DNA of 25,621 nucleotides from DATKKX01 sp035542775 (GTDB lineage: Bacteria; Planctomycetota; Phycisphaerae; UBA1845; UTPLA1): positions 1 to 25,621 of the forward strand of contig DATKKX010000469.1 of NCBI GenBank assembly GCA_035542775.1. The letters run 5' to 3'. The translations under genes were made by a program, and so were the position numbers. How positions within the stretch are numbered: the first letter of the stretch is position 1; every line of letters begins with the position of its first letter. The notes below the pieces were generated by a model. The model had not been told where the DNA came from. It ran no database searches and was given only the letters and a program-made list of their open reading frames with translations. Positions 24,869 through 25,621 of this stretch are shown here, piece by piece.

Positions 24869-25621
24869 ATGTTCCTCTTCATCGCTCCGGCCTGCCGGGA
24901 ACCCGCGATTTCCACTGGTCCACCCAACACGCGCCCCACGACGGCGGCAAGCGTACTGGAGCCGCCCGGCCAGCCGACAGCCACGACGCAACCGTCACCG
25001 GCGACGCAGCCTCGCCATCCGCGTACATCGGAGCGCGCCTCCGAGCGCGCCGAGATGGTCCGCACACAGATTGCCGCGCGCTCGATCAAGAGCCCGACGG
25101 TTCTCGATGCCATGCGGAATGTCCCGCGGCATTGGTTCGTCCCTGCCTCCTCGGCGGCTCATGCCTACGAGGACCATCCCCTCCCCATCGGCCACGGCCA
25201 GACCATTTCCCAGCCGTACATCGTTGCCCTGATGACCGAGGCCCTCGATCTGAAGCCGGGCGACAAGGTGCTGGAGATCGGCACCGGCTCGGGCTATCAG
25301 GCCGCGGTCCTTTCCGAGCTGACCGACCGGATCTACACCATCGAAATCGTCGAACCGCTGGGTCGGCAGGCCATCGAGCTGTTTCGCGAGAGAGGTTACG
25401 ACACCATCCATGTCCGCATCGGTGACGGCTATCGCGGTTGGCCCGAAGCCGCCCCTTTCGACGCCATCATCGTCACCTGCGCCCCCGACGAACCGCCACC
25501 CGAGTTGGTCAAAGAGTTGGCTGTCGGCGGCCGCATGTGCATCCCCGTCGGCGGAGCCTGGTTGGGTCAGGAGCTGGTCCTGCTTACCAAGCAGCCGGAT
25601 GGCTCGCTGAAGCGTGAAATG
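24869..25621 (+). CDS. pcm: Protein-L-isoaspartate O-methyltransferase, apparently exported (3' partial)
   Basis: 251 codons are visible, open to the window end. It uses S-adenosylmethionine to methylate isoaspartyl residues in damaged proteins. Seen: the catalytic phrase GHGQTISQPYIVALM (Ser114), SAM motif I LEIGTGSGYQAAVLSEL (G138-G142), the post-I phrase IYTIEIVEPL, and the FDAIIVTCAP motif. Before the domain lie a short hydrophobic start, MFLFIAPAC, lipobox-like, and a Pro/Thr-rich linker of about 45 residues, so it may be a lipoprotein or periplasmic. I chose 24869 because GGAG lies 8 bases upstream and G/C-rich third positions begin there. An ATG at 24800 would give a longer leader with positive charges but has codon use unlike coding sequence. 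Confidence 0.88.
   Translation, partial: MFLFIAPACREPAISTGPPNTRPTTAASVLEPPGQPTATTQPSPATQPRHPRTSERASERAEMVRTQIAARSIKSPTVLDAMRNVPRHWFVPASSAAHAYEDHPLPIGHGQTISQPYIVALMTEALDLKPGDKVLEIGTGSGYQAAVLSELTDRIYTIEIVEPLGRQAIELFRERGYDTIHVRIGDGYRGWPEAAPFDAIIVTCAPDEPPPELVKELAVGGRMCIPVGGAWLGQELVLLTKQPDGSLKREM

Overview
The window looks like the chromosome of a GC-rich planctomycete, most likely a Phycisphaerae-type member of the Planctomycetota. The main reason is the giant cysteine-rich surface protein built from DCNxNxIPDxC motifs with a dockerin-like tail, a style of protein typical of that group. An S1 protein, an RpoD-like sigma factor, an Mla-type ABC system and large multi-domain histidine kinases fit the same assignment. 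This rests on protein style, not on a phylogeny. No rRNA, tRNA, CRISPR array, insertion sequence or prophage gene was seen.

Layout. Bases 3-5882 (+) hold the 3' part of one very large secreted protein: a PPC-like domain, three tandem copies of a GATase-like module of about 377-380 residues, about 40 calcium-binding-type repeats, a beta-sandwich and a dockerin-like end. Bases 6013-13247 (-) hold a conserved housekeeping block, in transcription order: a DUF502 membrane protein, rpsA, a primary-type sigma factor, then mlaE-mlaF-mlaD for phospholipid transport. Bases 13882-19387 (+) hold a tightly packed phosphorelay: a MASE1-PAS-GAF-PAS histidine kinase, an Rcp1-like single-domain receiver, and a REC-PAS-kinase-REC hybrid. 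Bases 19606-21495 (+) hold a membrane-anchored coiled-coil protein whose reading frame is cut by a single in-frame TGA and then continues. After it come an exported superoxide reductase, a MacA-like membrane fusion protein with its ABC ATPase but no permease, and the 5' part of an apparently exported protein-L-isoaspartate methyltransferase.

Most interesting points. (1) The 295-base rpsA-sigma spacer can fold into a compact three-way junction (10065-10117) plus a second long hairpin (9958-10008). On the gene strand, one loop of the junction is complementary to the G-rich Shine-Dalgarno of the TTG-started sigma gene. (2) An in-frame TGA at 21085 is followed 14 bases later by a perfect 8-bp hairpin, and the same frame stays open for another 135 codons. 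(3) The GATase-like module is triplicated within the surface protein. (4) The kinase GAF domain carries a four-cysteine cluster. All functional statements are inferred by reading motifs; no database search was run.
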